From: a virus | DNA length: 64,000 nt | Reading direction: 5' to 3' (one strand) | IMG/VR virus record: IMGVR_UViG_3300035663_000004 | Coordinates: 1-64,000 of that record | Shown: positions 42,301 to 50,738 of the stretch, in pieces | Layout: the number at the start of each line of letters is the position of its first letter | How positions within the stretch are numbered: the first letter of the stretch is position 1 | Notes under the pieces: model-generated | The model's database searches: none | The model's input: only the letters and a program-made list of their open reading frames with translations | Told to the model about the DNA's origin: nothing | Program-made: the position numbers and the translations under genes

Positions 42301-45300
42301 GCCAAAATGGCTTATATGTAGTTAGGACAACAGCGTGGGTCAGAGCAACAGACCTTGATGCAAATACCGAATTAAACAATGGAGTTTTGGTTTACATTAG
42401 TCGCGGGACAGCAAATGGAGGCAAATACTTTAGGCTCGCAACGTCAACAGAACCGCCATTAACCATAACCACAAGCGCTTTAAGCTTTAGCGAAACCCTT
42501 GGCGCTGGCGTGACGGACGGCGACAAGGATGATATAACGGTATCAAATTCAGGCGCAAACTGGAATATTAGAAACGATAGTGTTACGACTCCAAAAATCC
42601 TAAACGGAACAATCCTGTTTGAAGACATTGGCCAAAACAGCGCATCGCCCGGACAGGTTATCAAGTGGAACGGGACAGCTTGGGCGGCGGCGGCCGACAA
42701 TACAGGCGGATCGGGTTCGACTGATTTAAGCTGGACGGGCGCTTCTTCGCCTTATACGCTTAATAGTTCTTCTGGCACGGATGTGGATTTCGCGCAAGGC
42801 GGCGGCATAACGCTTTCAACAAGCGGGGCAACCTTGACTATTGCGGCTACGGATCAGTCCACGACAAACGAATTACAGACACTTTCTACGGCTACAAATA
42901 CGGTAACGCTAAGCAATAGCGGCGGCAGTTTTACGATTGCAGGCGGCGGCATAAACGCTGCTTCAACATCGGGTTCTACTATTACAATAACCGGAACAGA
43001 GGTGGATGGCTCAACGACAAATGAGATACAAGACCTTTCGCTTTCAGGCCAAACGCTTTCTTTGAGCAGCGACGCTACAACGGTGACGCTTCCGGTTATC
43101 GCGGTATCGGCTGGAACTGGAATATCCACAAGTTCTTCCGGCGGCACGGTGACGGTGACTAATTCGGCGCCCGACCAAACAGTAGGAATAACCGGAACCG
43201 GAATAACAGTAGTTTCTAATTACCCAAACTTTACTCTTACGGCGGCCGATCAGTCAGCCTCAAACGAAGTGCTAACAATTTCCGATGGCACAAACACCGA
43301 GGCTCTGGGCGGTCAAACATTAACAGTTGCAGGCGGTGGTATCAATACGGCATCCTATAATGCTACAACCAATACGCTTACGATTAGCGGCACCGAGAAT
43401 GACGGATCAACCTCAAACGAAGGTATTTTAGGTGTAGGCGCTGGATCGGGAACAACCGCTACAATTACAACAAACACAACAACCGGGAATGCTGTAACTA
43501 TCGCGGGCGGTGGTATTGTGGCTATTACAAAAACAACAGGTACGAACGGCGGCACTATTACTATTACCGGCACCGAGGCGGATGGCTCAACTACGAATGA
43601 ATTGCAAACGCTTTCCACGGCAACAAATACCGTTACACTCAGTAACAGCGGCGGAAGTTTTACAATCTCTGGCGCTGGCATTAATACGGCATCTACTTCC
43701 GGCTCAACTATAACTATAACAGGAACCGAGAACGACGGCTCAACTACAAATGAACTTCAGACGTTAAGTACGGCGACAAACACCGTTACGCTTTCTAATT
43801 CAGGCGGCAGCTTCACAATAGCAGGTGGTGGTATCAATACAGTATCCACAAGCGGGTCAACTATTACTGTTACTGGAACTGAAAACGACGGCTCAACCAC
43901 AAACGAACTGCAAACAATCGCCAACACATCCGACGCAACCAGTCATACGGTGACGCTGTCTAATTCGGGCGGGTCGGTGCAGTTGATTCAAGGCGCTGGT
44001 ATTGATCTTACAACAGGCGGGAACAGCGGCGCGGGAACGGTTACGATTGCGGCCACAAATAGCGGCACGGTTACATCGGTAGGCATCACCGCACCGGCCG
44101 CCGGCATAACCGTAAGCAATAGCCCTATCACGTCGAGCGGGAATATTACACTTGCGCTTGCGGATGATTTAGCGGCGGTAGAGGGATTAACGAGTATAGG
44201 TGTTGCTGTTAGAACCAATAATGTGCCGCCAACATGGACAACAAGGTCTTTAACGGTAGCTAATCCTATTTCTATACAAAACGCTACGGGCGCAAGCGAT
44301 AATCCGTTTATATATTTAAACAATGGAGATTACGGCGATATAAGCATTGCAAACTCTAATTTGCCCCTCGGGCTTCGTGGCGATGTTTGGACGATTGATG
44401 CCAACGTAGTAGATTCAACAAACGTCGGCAACAATACGTTGAGCGTTGACGATATTAACGGCGGGTGGGGCGTTCAAACCGGGTCTGTATTGAAATGGAA
44501 CGGGACAAACTGGCGTCCGGGAACAGACGAAACAGGCGGCGGCGGCGGCGGCGTGACCGACGGCGACAAAGGCGACATAACGGTATCCGCTTCCGGCGCT
44601 ACGTGGACGATTGATAACACCGTTGTGAATTACGCAAAAATCCAAAACATATCCAACACAAACCGCATTTTAGGCCGGGCAACGGCCGGGGCTGGATCAG
44701 TCGAAGAGATAACAGTTGGTGGCGATTTGACCCAAAGCGGGTCAAATTTTACGGTTGCTAACGACGCCATCACTTTTGCGAAAATGCAGAACAGCGCAGC
44801 CGCCGGGCTTTCGGTAGTTGGGCGAAGCGCAAACAGCGCCGGGGATTTCGCCGAAATAAACGCGGGCACAGACGGCTTTGTGTTGCGCAGGTCGGGTACT
44901 ACTTTGGGCTTTGGGACGGTGGCGACGGCGGGGATTGCGGACGCGGCGGTGACTTACGCAAAAATCCAAAACGTAGCAGGTAACAGCGTGTTGGCTCGTA
45001 CTGCCAGCGGATCGGGCACCCTTAGCGAGGTGGCGCTTTCGGCTTCTAATTTGTTAGGTCGCGGTAGTACGGGTAATGTGAGCGCGATTACGTTGGGTAG
45101 TAATTTGTCTATGTCGGGCACAGCCCTTAACACGACCGGGCATCCAACAATCACGGGAACGCCAACGACAAACGCGATACCGAAATGGACATCAAGTTCG
45201 GCGCTGGGTTCGACGATTGTCCAAGAGTCAATTTCTGGCGCGGACACGATCATTCAGATCGTTGGCCGGGACGCTTTGCGGTTGCCGCTGGGGACTACGG

Positions 45301-46223
45301 CGGAGCGGCCGGGAACGCCTACTATTGGTATGACGCGCTATAATACTACTAATGGGGCGTTTGAGTATTATGACGCGGACGCGTGGGAAACGCCGCTGAT
45401 TTCGGCTACGGGTACGGGACTTGGTACGGCGGGAAATGTGTTTTTTGCGGATGCGAATGGGCGGGCAAGCGGATCAACAAACCTTTTTTGGGACGCGACT
45501 AATAGCAGGCTGGGTGTTGGGACAAGTTCGCCGCAAAGTCAGTTTCACTTTGTAACGAACGTTTCAGGCGACCCATCAAACTTCGTTGTAGAGCGATACA
45601 CAGCAAACGCAAACATTATCCAGCGCCGCGCGAACGGAACTATTGCGTCGCCAACAGCCTGCCTTAATGGAGATGTATTGGGCGCAAACGCTTTTCGTGG
45701 CCATAACGGGACGGCGTTCGCATCCCTTTCATCTGTAGTCATGCTTGCTGTTGCTACGGAAAACTGGACAACCTCTGCAAATGGCGCGAGGTTTACAATT
45801 AACACGATTCCTAACGGGGCAACTTCAGGAAGTGCACGATTTACAATTAACCACAACGGCAACGTAAATATTGGTAGCGGCACAAGTCCTGAAAACAGGT
45901 TGCAAATTGAAGGCACCCTCGGTCGCAACGCGCCCGTATCAACTGACGCCACAGCATACGTCATGACAAATGACGTATCTACCACGTGGCTAATTTGTGA
46001 CGAAACAGCAACAACAACGATCACCCTTCCGGCGGCATCAAGTTGGAGCGGCCGCGAACTCACAATCAAAAATATCACCGCTTTTGCGGTGAACTCAAAC
46101 GCGTCTAACGTTTTGCCTATTGGCAGCAATACGGCGGGAACGGCGATACTTTCAGCAACGGCTGGATCGTGGGCGCTGCTGGTATCAAATGGCACGAACT
46201 GGGTTATAATGCAACGCGGATAA
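39366..46223 (+). CDS. Giant repeat-rich tail-fibre-like protein with signal peptide
   Basis: From ATG 39366 the product is 2285 aa, starting MNQKFFLSALFVFSCGIAGA with cleavage near AQ. Most of the length consists of recurrent beta repeats: a DGSTTNELQTLSTATNTVTL unit in several copies, GTVTSVGITAPAAGITV units, and GVTDGDKDDITVSGSGANWN modules followed by VLKWNG..WRPG. The C-terminal ~300 aa have LGVGTSSPQ, GNVNIGSG and a long Thr/Ala beta region ending GTNWVIMQRG, typical of the distal part of long phage fibres. No peptidase S74 chaperone domain is evident, so trimerisation must rely on another factor. Host-surface binding is the likely role. Confidence 0.75.
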   Translation: MNQKFFLSALFVFSCGIAGAQGIVKGSGIIYSDSIPTHSVDTLKEAEIALDVRTGNYYQWSRDSVKWVFSGFRVEIKPGACSAPTYIPGRNQSYFVSDTCGTFYFYNDTLWRQVKGTIADGDKGDITVSGNGLNWNIDAGTIGATELASTSVAPGTYSNATVTVDADGRITNAVNGPTGARGIYDGSGTTGDSTVVASIKKEIQFRSDSTDASFLVDFTPNDLYGTNAAVRPDSLNFLFFNLTGSSRLVIKSDGISAITNTANPSLRLTGNPAIYSADYSPFTDRELPDYAAVKKIVVDSVQVITVTNDTAYLSRSGGIIPLKKYAQVIDTFSRLNDTLFISLSNDNAPAVSAIIDGSSTNEIQDLSLSGQTLSLSNDPTTVTLPVIGVSGGTGITTSSSGGTVTVTNAAPDQTVSISGSGITTVTGTYPVFTVTSTENDGSTSNEGSLTVGAGIATTSVISSNTSGSTNVTIEAGSNITLSESGNTITIASTAAGVTDGDKDDITVSGSGANWNIRNDSVTSPKILDGTIALADMGANSVDSTKVGDKTLSLSDLNGAWGVQNGFVLKWNGSNWRPGADNTGADGNGIYGGDGDIPTGTDATLPLNSFFRFEWPSGNTAFIMDDFGDTVYLADPSLASSVLVSASKVGLRSTGNIELWGGTGGAKLRMLEPTGSGTNYTEIQVGAQSTDITYTLPTTTGSNGQYLQFTTGGQLQWSTVAAGVTDGDKDDITVSGSGANWNIRNDSVTSPKILDGTIALVDMGANSVDSTKIGDKTVSLSDLNGAWGANAGSVLKWDGNNWRPGTDNNTDAQTLSINSTTVGSSERFAVSISSGNTVNFDVPQGTVTSVGITQPAAGITVTNSPVTTSGNISLALANDLGAVEGLTTNGIAVRTGDNTWTTRSIAGAADPSSTALPTINDFNGVNGNPTISISTSTSTTKLTALVATTANITLSGTQTIDGVALSADNRVLVKNQNTASQNGLYVVRTTAWVRATDLDANTELNNGVLVYISRGTANGGKYFRLATSTEPPLTITTSALSFSETLGAGVTDGDKDDITVSNSGANWNIRNDSVTTPKILNGTILFEDIGQNSASPGQVIKWNGTAWAAAADNTGGSGSTDLSWTGASSPYTLNSSSGTDVDFAQGGGITLSTSGATLTIAATDQSTTNELQTLSTATNTVTLSNSGGSFTIAGGGINAASTSGSTITITGTEVDGSTTNEIQDLSLSGQTLSLSSDATTVTLPVIAVSAGTGISTSSSGGTVTVTNSAPDQTVGITGTGITVVSNYPNFTLTAADQSASNEVLTISDGTNTEALGGQTLTVAGGGINTASYNATTNTLTISGTENDGSTSNEGILGVGAGSGTTATITTNTTTGNAVTIAGGGIVAITKTTGTNGGTITITGTEADGSTTNELQTLSTATNTVTLSNSGGSFTISGAGINTASTSGSTITITGTENDGSTTNELQTLSTATNTVTLSNSGGSFTIAGGGINTVSTSGSTITVTGTENDGSTTNELQTIANTSDATSHTVTLSNSGGSVQLIQGAGIDLTTGGNSGAGTVTIAATNSGTVTSVGITAPAAGITVSNSPITSSGNITLALADDLAAVEGLTSIGVAVRTNNVPPTWTTRSLTVANPISIQNATGASDNPFIYLNNGDYGDISIANSNLPLGLRGDVWTIDANVVDSTNVGNNTLSVDDINGGWGVQTGSVLKWNGTNWRPGTDETGGGGGGVTDGDKGDITVSASGATWTIDNTVVNYAKIQNISNTNRILGRATAGAGSVEEITVGGDLTQSGSNFTVANDAITFAKMQNSAAAGLSVVGRSANSAGDFAEINAGTDGFVLRRSGTTLGFGTVATAGIADAAVTYAKIQNVAGNSVLARTASGSGTLSEVALSASNLLGRGSTGNVSAITLGSNLSMSGTALNTTGHPTITGTPTTNAIPKWTSSSALGSTIVQESISGADTIIQIVGRDALRLPLGTTAERPGTPTIGMTRYNTTNGAFEYYDADAWETPLISATGTGLGTAGNVFFADANGRASGSTNLFWDATNSRLGVGTSSPQSQFHFVTNVSGDPSNFVVERYTANANIIQRRANGTIASPTACLNGDVLGANAFRGHNGTAFASLSSVVMLAVATENWTTSANGARFTINTIPNGATSGSARFTINHNGNVNIGSGTSPENRLQIEGTLGRNAPVSTDATAYVMTNDVSTTWLICDETATTTITLPAASSWSGRELTIKNITAFAVNSNASNVLPIGSNTAGTAILSATAGSWALLVSNGTNWVIMQRG
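40848..40909 (+). repeat. 62-bp exact direct repeat within the fibre gene, copy 1
   Basis: The stretch starting GCCGGGGTAACGGATGGAGA and ending AAACTGGAA is repeated without change 678 bp downstream. It encodes the start of a GVTDGDKDDITV module. 678 is a multiple of three, so recombination between the copies would delete 226 residues in frame. Confidence 0.9.
41526..41587 (+). repeat. 62-bp exact direct repeat within the fibre gene, copy 2
   Basis: Second copy of the 62-bp repeat, identical to 40848-40909. Outside this block the two modules differ at many synonymous sites. Confidence 0.9.
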
Positions 46224-46238
46224 AACAAACATTAAAAT

Positions 46239-46871
46239 ATGAAACACATCCTTTTCCTTCTCCTTTTCCCGGCTGCCTTGTTGGCGCAAGATCAACCGGA
46301 CACAACCGCCGTCACCTATGAAAACCGGGGCGGCATCTTTTACACCGTCACGAAAACAACGTTTCAATCCGGGCGGATCGTGACCGAAGAAACGCCGCTT
46401 GGCGCGGACACAGCAGGCGTGGTAAACGCCATTATCGGGCCGGTATTCACAGCCACAACCGACGCCGCAAACAAGGCTATACAGGTGGCACGGCTTAACC
46501 GGGTGCGGCAACAGGTGGTGGCGGCCAACGCGGCGCTCAACGGGCTTGTTGGACAGGATTATTTTAGCGTGGTACAGAACGCCGTTGGCCAGGAATTTTT
46601 GCCGGATTCATTACAAAGTATCCCGGCTACTATGCGCGTTGACGGCGGCTCTCCCATCACCGCATCAATCCGGCGAAACGCCGCCGGGCGCTTGGTATTT
46701 AGGCAGGGAACGCAGAACTTTACGCTGGATATCGTTAGCCGTAATTGGATACGCTTGCGGCGCTATCAGGGTACGGAAACGCTGGCGACAGACGCCGTGA
46801 TTGTTGATCTGTTCAAAGAAACTGAAGGGCGCTGGATTTCTCTTGATCTTAAATATAATCTGCGAAAATAA
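46239..46871 (+). CDS. Exported protein of the fibre cluster
   Basis: The 210-aa protein starts MKHILFLLLFPAALLAQDQP, a signal peptide cleaved near LLA/QD. The mature part has a helical middle (NKAIQVARLNRVRQQVVAAN) and a beta-rich C-terminal region (RLVFRQGTQNFTLDIVSRNW). It is encoded 15 nt after the giant fibre and its stop overlaps the next start, so it may be a fibre connector or assembly factor. No family recognised. Confidence 0.6.
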   Translation: MKHILFLLLFPAALLAQDQPDTTAVTYENRGGIFYTVTKTTFQSGRIVTEETPLGADTAGVVNAIIGPVFTATTDAANKAIQVARLNRVRQQVVAANAALNGLVGQDYFSVVQNAVGQEFLPDSLQSIPATMRVDGGSPITASIRRNAAGRLVFRQGTQNFTLDIVSRNWIRLRRYQGTETLATDAVIVDLFKETEGRWISLDLKYNLRK

Positions 46872-47989
46872 TGGCGAACAAAAAAATTTCCGAACTTGAA
46901 CCCGGCCAACAGGTAGTTGCGGACACGCAGTTACCCGGTTCACTGGGCGCGCAGACGTTCAAGTACACGGCTGACCAACTGGCTGCCTACGTTCAATCTA
47001 AGGACACGGCGGGCGATATTGACGGGCCGCTGACCGGTGCCGAAGTAGTCGGCATTCGCGGGCGCTCGGTATCTGCGACGGAGCCAACGAACGGGCAGAT
47101 ATTGCAATGGAACGGTACGGCATGGATCCCGGTCGCTGCGCCTGCCGCTGCGTTCACGCCGGTGGTATACGAATATAGCAACCCCGTTACCAACGAACTG
47201 CTTACAATCCCGACCGGCGCAACGCTCATAGATATTATTTGCATCGGCGCTGGCGCTGGCGGCGGTTCCGGGCGCCGGGGCGCTGCGGGGACGGTTCGCT
47301 GTGGCGGAGGCGGTGGCGGTTCCGGTACTTTTTCTACCATCACGGTACGCGCGGGCGATATTGACGGGCCGCTAAAAGTTACGGTCGGCGCTGGAGGGAG
47401 CGGTGGTACAGCCCGTACAGTGGACAGTACAGACGGCGCGAACGGTAGCCCTGGCACGTCTTCGCAGGTTACGTCGAACACGAACGCGATATTGTGTTTT
47501 GCGCTCCGAGGCGGAGCGGGAATAGGGGGTACCACATCAAGTGGCCCTGGCGGTGCTGCTGGTACGTCTGGCGACTTTCAAGGCAGCGCCGGCAATTCGG
47601 CGTCAACAAGCGGCGGAGCGGGGCAGGACGCAGGCGCTGCTTCGTCGAGAGGCCCGTCGGGTGGCGGCGCTGGTGGCGGTATTACATCCGGCAACGCCGC
47701 ATCGGACGGTAGCAGCGGGCAGTCGGTGGTTCACGGGCAAATCTTGGTCGTGAACCGGGGCACGGTCGCAAACCCAAACGCGTCCGGGGGGTATTCGCCG
47801 TTACAGGGGCAAACAACTGGCGGCGGCGGCGGCGGCGGTGGAGCGTCCAGCCTAACCGGCGCTGGAGGACTTGGCGGTAACGGCGTACGCGGCGGCGGTG
47901 GCGGTGGTGGTGGTGCGAGTGTGAACGGAAACAACTCCGGCGCGGGCGGCAACGGCGGCAATGGTTACGTGCGTATAATCTTTTTGTAA
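46871..47989 (+). CDS. Tail-fibre protein with glycine-rich receptor-binding tip
   Basis: The 372-aa protein begins KKISELEPGQQVVADTQLPG, the common KISEL opening of phage fibre proteins. A short beta region follows (ILQWNGTAWIPVAAP). From about residue 120 it is an extended Gly-rich region with blocks such as GAGAGGGSGRRGAAG and TGGGGGGGGASS, ending GNGGNGYVRIIFL. Such glycine sandwiches form the tip of adhesins like gp38 of T-even relatives, where loops decide receptor choice. Unlike its neighbours it has no signal peptide. Confidence 0.7.
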   Translation: MANKKISELEPGQQVVADTQLPGSLGAQTFKYTADQLAAYVQSKDTAGDIDGPLTGAEVVGIRGRSVSATEPTNGQILQWNGTAWIPVAAPAAAFTPVVYEYSNPVTNELLTIPTGATLIDIICIGAGAGGGSGRRGAAGTVRCGGGGGGSGTFSTITVRAGDIDGPLKVTVGAGGSGGTARTVDSTDGANGSPGTSSQVTSNTNAILCFALRGGAGIGGTTSSGPGGAAGTSGDFQGSAGNSASTSGGAGQDAGAASSRGPSGGGAGGGITSGNAASDGSSGQSVVHGQILVVNRGTVANPNASGGYSPLQGQTTGGGGGGGGASSLTGAGGLGGNGVRGGGGGGGGASVNGNNSGAGGNGGNGYVRIIFL

Positions 47990-47990
47990 T

Positions 47991-48113
47991 ATGAACATGA
48001 AAAAAATTATCCGGGCATTTTGGGCGGCGGTGTTCTGTGCAGTAATACTGCCCACCGTCGCGCTGGCAGCCGTCACGATGAAAGCAGCGTCCGGCATGGA
48101 CGCAGACGTATAA
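47991..48113 (+). CDS. Small exported peptide
   Basis: A 40-aa frame, MNMKKIIRAFWAAVFCAVIL then PTVALAAVTMKAASGMDADV, is a signal peptide plus a ~15-residue mature part. It starts 1 nt after the fibre-tip gene and its TAA overlaps the next ATG (TAATG). Function unknown. Confidence 0.5.
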   Translation: MNMKKIIRAFWAAVFCAVILPTVALAAVTMKAASGMDADV

Positions 48114-48319
48114 TGGACGTAACATCCGAACTTGCAGACATTATCGGGCCGCGCCGGGCGGGCGAAGCAATAGAAGCGCTATGCATTATTGCGGAAAACC
48201 TGCGCGGAGATCACCCGCACGCACGCATGGTGCTGGTGTTCGACGGCGTCAGCGCGCCACAATGGGGTAAGGCGATTGACCGGACGCGCATTGAAGATGA
48301 GGAGGCGAAACCGGGCTAA
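48113..48319 (+). CDS. Hypothetical small protein
   Basis: From ATG 48113 the product is 68 aa (MDVTSELADIIGPRRAGEAI, then EALCIIAENLRGDHPHARMV). It is coupled by a TAATG overlap to the exported peptide gene. Helical, no recognised motif. Confidence 0.5.
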   Translation: MDVTSELADIIGPRRAGEAIEALCIIAENLRGDHPHARMVLVFDGVSAPQWGKAIDRTRIEDEEAKPG

Positions 48320-48442
48320 TCGTGCCAGACCCGGCTAATTGCGGCGAATCCGCCCTAATTAAGTTTTGCCGGGAAATTGAAAAAAATACCGTAACTTCGC
48401 AGCGCGAAACACACAAACCAACGCTAACGAAAAAACAATAAT

Positions 48443-48646
48443 ATGTTAACTGAAATTATCAAAAAAAACTGGCTTACTACCGCAATCGGCGTGCTGCTGA
48501 TCGGCGGCGCAATCGGTGACGCTGCCGTGTGCATCGTGAACGGCGGCGGGCTATTCGAGTGCGTGCAGGCGGCGTGGGTAGAAATCCTGGCTGCCGTCGG
48601 GTTCATTTCCGCTAAGGACGCCGCGCCGGAAATTCCGGGGAAATAA
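48443..48646 (+). CDS. Small holin-like membrane protein
   Basis: The 67-aa protein has two hydrophobic segments, LTTAIGVLLIGGAIGDAAVC and a weaker VQAAWVEILAAVGFISAK, with a short polar tail. This size and pattern fit a phage holin or a small membrane protein next to the tail operon. It precedes the sheath gene by 33 nt and follows a 120-bp gap with a weak TAACTTCG box. Confidence 0.5.
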   Translation: MLTEIIKKNWLTTAIGVLLIGGAIGDAAVCIVNGGGLFECVQAAWVEILAAVGFISAKDAAPEIPGK

Positions 48647-48679
48647 CCCCCAAACTTGTAACAATCAAAACAAATATAC

Positions 48680-50104
48680 ATGCCCGCATCATATCTTCAT
48701 GGGGTAGAAACCATTGAAATCCAAAAAGGCGCGCGCCCGGTGCAAGTCGTGAAATCGGCCGTTATCGGTCTGGTCGGCATCGCTCCGAAAGGCACGCCCA
48801 ATTCGCTTACCCTGGTGCTGAATGCGCAGGAAGCCGCGACGAAGTTCGGCAGCGAACTGCCGGGGTTTTCAATTCCGCAGGCCCTGTCCGCAATCTATGC
48901 ACAGGGTGCGGGAACGGTTCTGGTAGTGAACGTTTTCGATCCGGCGACCATGACGACCGCCGTAACAAACGAAACGAAAACAATTACGAACGGCAAGGCG
49001 AAAACCACGAATGCCCCAACAAACACGGTGGTCGTGACGAACAACGCAGGCACAACGACCTACGTCGCTGGCACGGACTACTCGATTGACGACTTCGGAA
49101 ACCTGACGGTACTGAACTTCACCTCCATTGCCGAGAGTAGCGCAATTAAGTTCGCCTATTCGCACCTGAACGCATCCGCGATCACGCCGTCAGTAATTAT
49201 CGGCAGCGTGAACGGTTCCGGCGTTCGCACCGGGTTCAAGTCCCTTGCGCTGGCTTACTCGACGTTCGGATACACCCCGAAGGTGCTTATTGCGCCGAAC
49301 TACTCGCAGGAATCCACCGGAGCCGTTGCTGCTGAAATGATTGCCCAGGCCGAAGCGCTGAAGGCGGTCGCAATTATTGACACGCCGAACAACACGACGG
49401 TGGCAACGGCACTCACAGGCCGCGGGCCGTCGGGTACGCTGGCAGGCTGGAAAACCAGCAGCAAGCGCGCCGTATTGGCATACCCTAACGTGAAGGTGTA
49501 CGACGCCGCTACTGACGCCGTGCAGGTTCGCCCGTATTCCGGGTACCTCGCTGGTGTTATCGCCGCAACCGACCTGAATGAGGGTTACCATATTAGCCCG
49601 TCGAATCACGAAATTCAGGGCGTAGTCGGGCCGGAGCGTACGATCACGGCTGCAATTAACGACGCATCCACGGAGGCCAACGCGCTGAACGAAGTCGGCA
49701 TCGTGACGCAGTTCAACTCGTTTGGCACCGGCCTGCGCGTCTGGGGCAACCGCTCCGCATCGTGGCCTACCAACACAGCGCCGGATAACTTCATCCCGGT
49801 TCGCCGGACGGCTGATATCCTGCACGAATCCGTAGAATACGCGATGCTGCCGTTCATTGATAAGCCGCTGAATCAGGCTACCATTGACGCGATCCGCGAA
49901 TCCGTGAACGCGTTCATCCGTACGCTGATTCAGCGGGGCGCGCTGATTGACGGGAAATGTATCTACAACAAGGACAAGAACCCGGCAACCGAACTGGCAC
50001 TGGGACACGTCACGTTCGATATCGAGTTCCTGCCGCCGACGCCCGCCGAACGGATCACGTTCGAGAGCTTCATTGATATTAACCTTTTCCGCTCACTCGC
50101 ATAA
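48680..50104 (+). CDS. Contractile tail sheath protein (P2 FI-like)
   Basis: The 474-aa protein starts MPASYLHGVETIEIQKGARP and continues VQVVKSAVIGLVGIAPKG, the typical N-terminus of P2-type sheath proteins. A central inserted beta domain (TYVAGTDYSIDDFGNLTVLN) is followed by the conserved C-terminal region VWGNRSASWPT, FIPVRRTADILHESVEYAML and a final FDIEFLPPTPAERITF. Sheath subunits surround the tube and contract to drive it through the envelope. It opens the tail operon and is followed at 13 nt by the tube gene. Confidence 0.9.
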   Translation: MPASYLHGVETIEIQKGARPVQVVKSAVIGLVGIAPKGTPNSLTLVLNAQEAATKFGSELPGFSIPQALSAIYAQGAGTVLVVNVFDPATMTTAVTNETKTITNGKAKTTNAPTNTVVVTNNAGTTTYVAGTDYSIDDFGNLTVLNFTSIAESSAIKFAYSHLNASAITPSVIIGSVNGSGVRTGFKSLALAYSTFGYTPKVLIAPNYSQESTGAVAAEMIAQAEALKAVAIIDTPNNTTVATALTGRGPSGTLAGWKTSSKRAVLAYPNVKVYDAATDAVQVRPYSGYLAGVIAATDLNEGYHISPSNHEIQGVVGPERTITAAINDASTEANALNEVGIVTQFNSFGTGLRVWGNRSASWPTNTAPDNFIPVRRTADILHESVEYAMLPFIDKPLNQATIDAIRESVNAFIRTLIQRGALIDGKCIYNKDKNPATELALGHVTFDIEFLPPTPAERITFESFIDINLFRSLA

Positions 50105-50117
50105 TTAACAGAAAAAA

Positions 50118-50636
50118 ATGAGTATTCAAGTTAACCGCCTTACCAACGCTAACGTGTACGTTGACGGCGCAAACATGATCGGGCGGGCGGAAGAGGTTAC
50201 CCTGCCGAGTATCACGCACAAGATGGTCGAGCACAAGGCGCTCGGTATGATCGGGCTGACTGAATTTTTCGCCGGGATCGACAAGATGGAGGCGAAAATT
50301 AAGTGGAACTCGTTCTACCCTGACGCGATGAAAAAGGCCGCCAACCCGGTAACGTCTGTGAAGTTGCAGGTACGATCCAGCCTGGAGGTGTACACCGCCG
50401 AAGGCCGAATTGAGCAGCAGCCGGTCGTGTGTTTCCTGACATGCCAATACAAGGGGTTCCCTATGGGCAATTTCAAGCAGCACGACAACGTCGAACTGGA
50501 AAGCAACCTTTCCGTGTATTACTGCCGTCTGGAAATCAATGGCGAAGAAATCACGGAAATTGACGTGCTGGCCAATATCTACAAGGTGGCGGGCGAGGAC
50601 ATTCTCGCGCAATACCGCAACAACCTCGGAATCTAA
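50118..50636 (+). CDS. Major tail tube protein (P2 FII-like)
   Basis: The 172-aa protein (IQVNRLTNANVYVDGANMIG, EEVTLPSITHKMVEHKALGM, then GFPMGNFKQHDNVELESNLS) matches the FII tube protein of contractile tails. Its length is close to that of P2 FII (about 170 aa). It stacks as hexamer rings inside the sheath. Confidence 0.85.
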   Translation: MSIQVNRLTNANVYVDGANMIGRAEEVTLPSITHKMVEHKALGMIGLTEFFAGIDKMEAKIKWNSFYPDAMKKAANPVTSVKLQVRSSLEVYTAEGRIEQQPVVCFLTCQYKGFPMGNFKQHDNVELESNLSVYYCRLEINGEEITEIDVLANIYKVAGEDILAQYRNNLGI

Positions 50637-50673
50637 TTGGAGGCCGGGGCGGCGACGAGGAAAAAAAGCCGAA

Positions 50674-50704
50674 AAGCCCGGCGCGTGCATAACGTGCCGG
50701 GCTT
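50674..50704 (+). terminator. Terminator-like hairpin after the tube gene
   Basis: AAGCCCGGC pairs with GCCGGGCTT around a 13-nt loop. An A tract precedes it but no long T tract follows. It could reduce read-through so sheath and tube are made in excess over later tail proteins. Confidence 0.55.
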
Positions 50705-50738
50705 AACTACGGATATTACACATACCAACACACACACT

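Noticed and set aside
44540-44560. GGC repeat as a possible phase-variation tract in the fibre
   Set aside because: The run (GGCGGCGGCGGCGGC type) encodes a Gly linker and changes by three, so it would not switch the gene off.
39680-46228. Many long minus-strand reading frames opposite the giant fibre gene
   Set aside because: They are shadows caused by Thr/Ser/Ala/Val-rich codons of the fibre; they have no start context and consist of low-complexity Val/Pro/Ser sequence.
38122-47989. Diversity-generating retroelement acting on the fibre genes
   Set aside because: No reverse transcriptase, no accessory gene and no template/variable repeat pair with adenine-specific changes is seen in the window.
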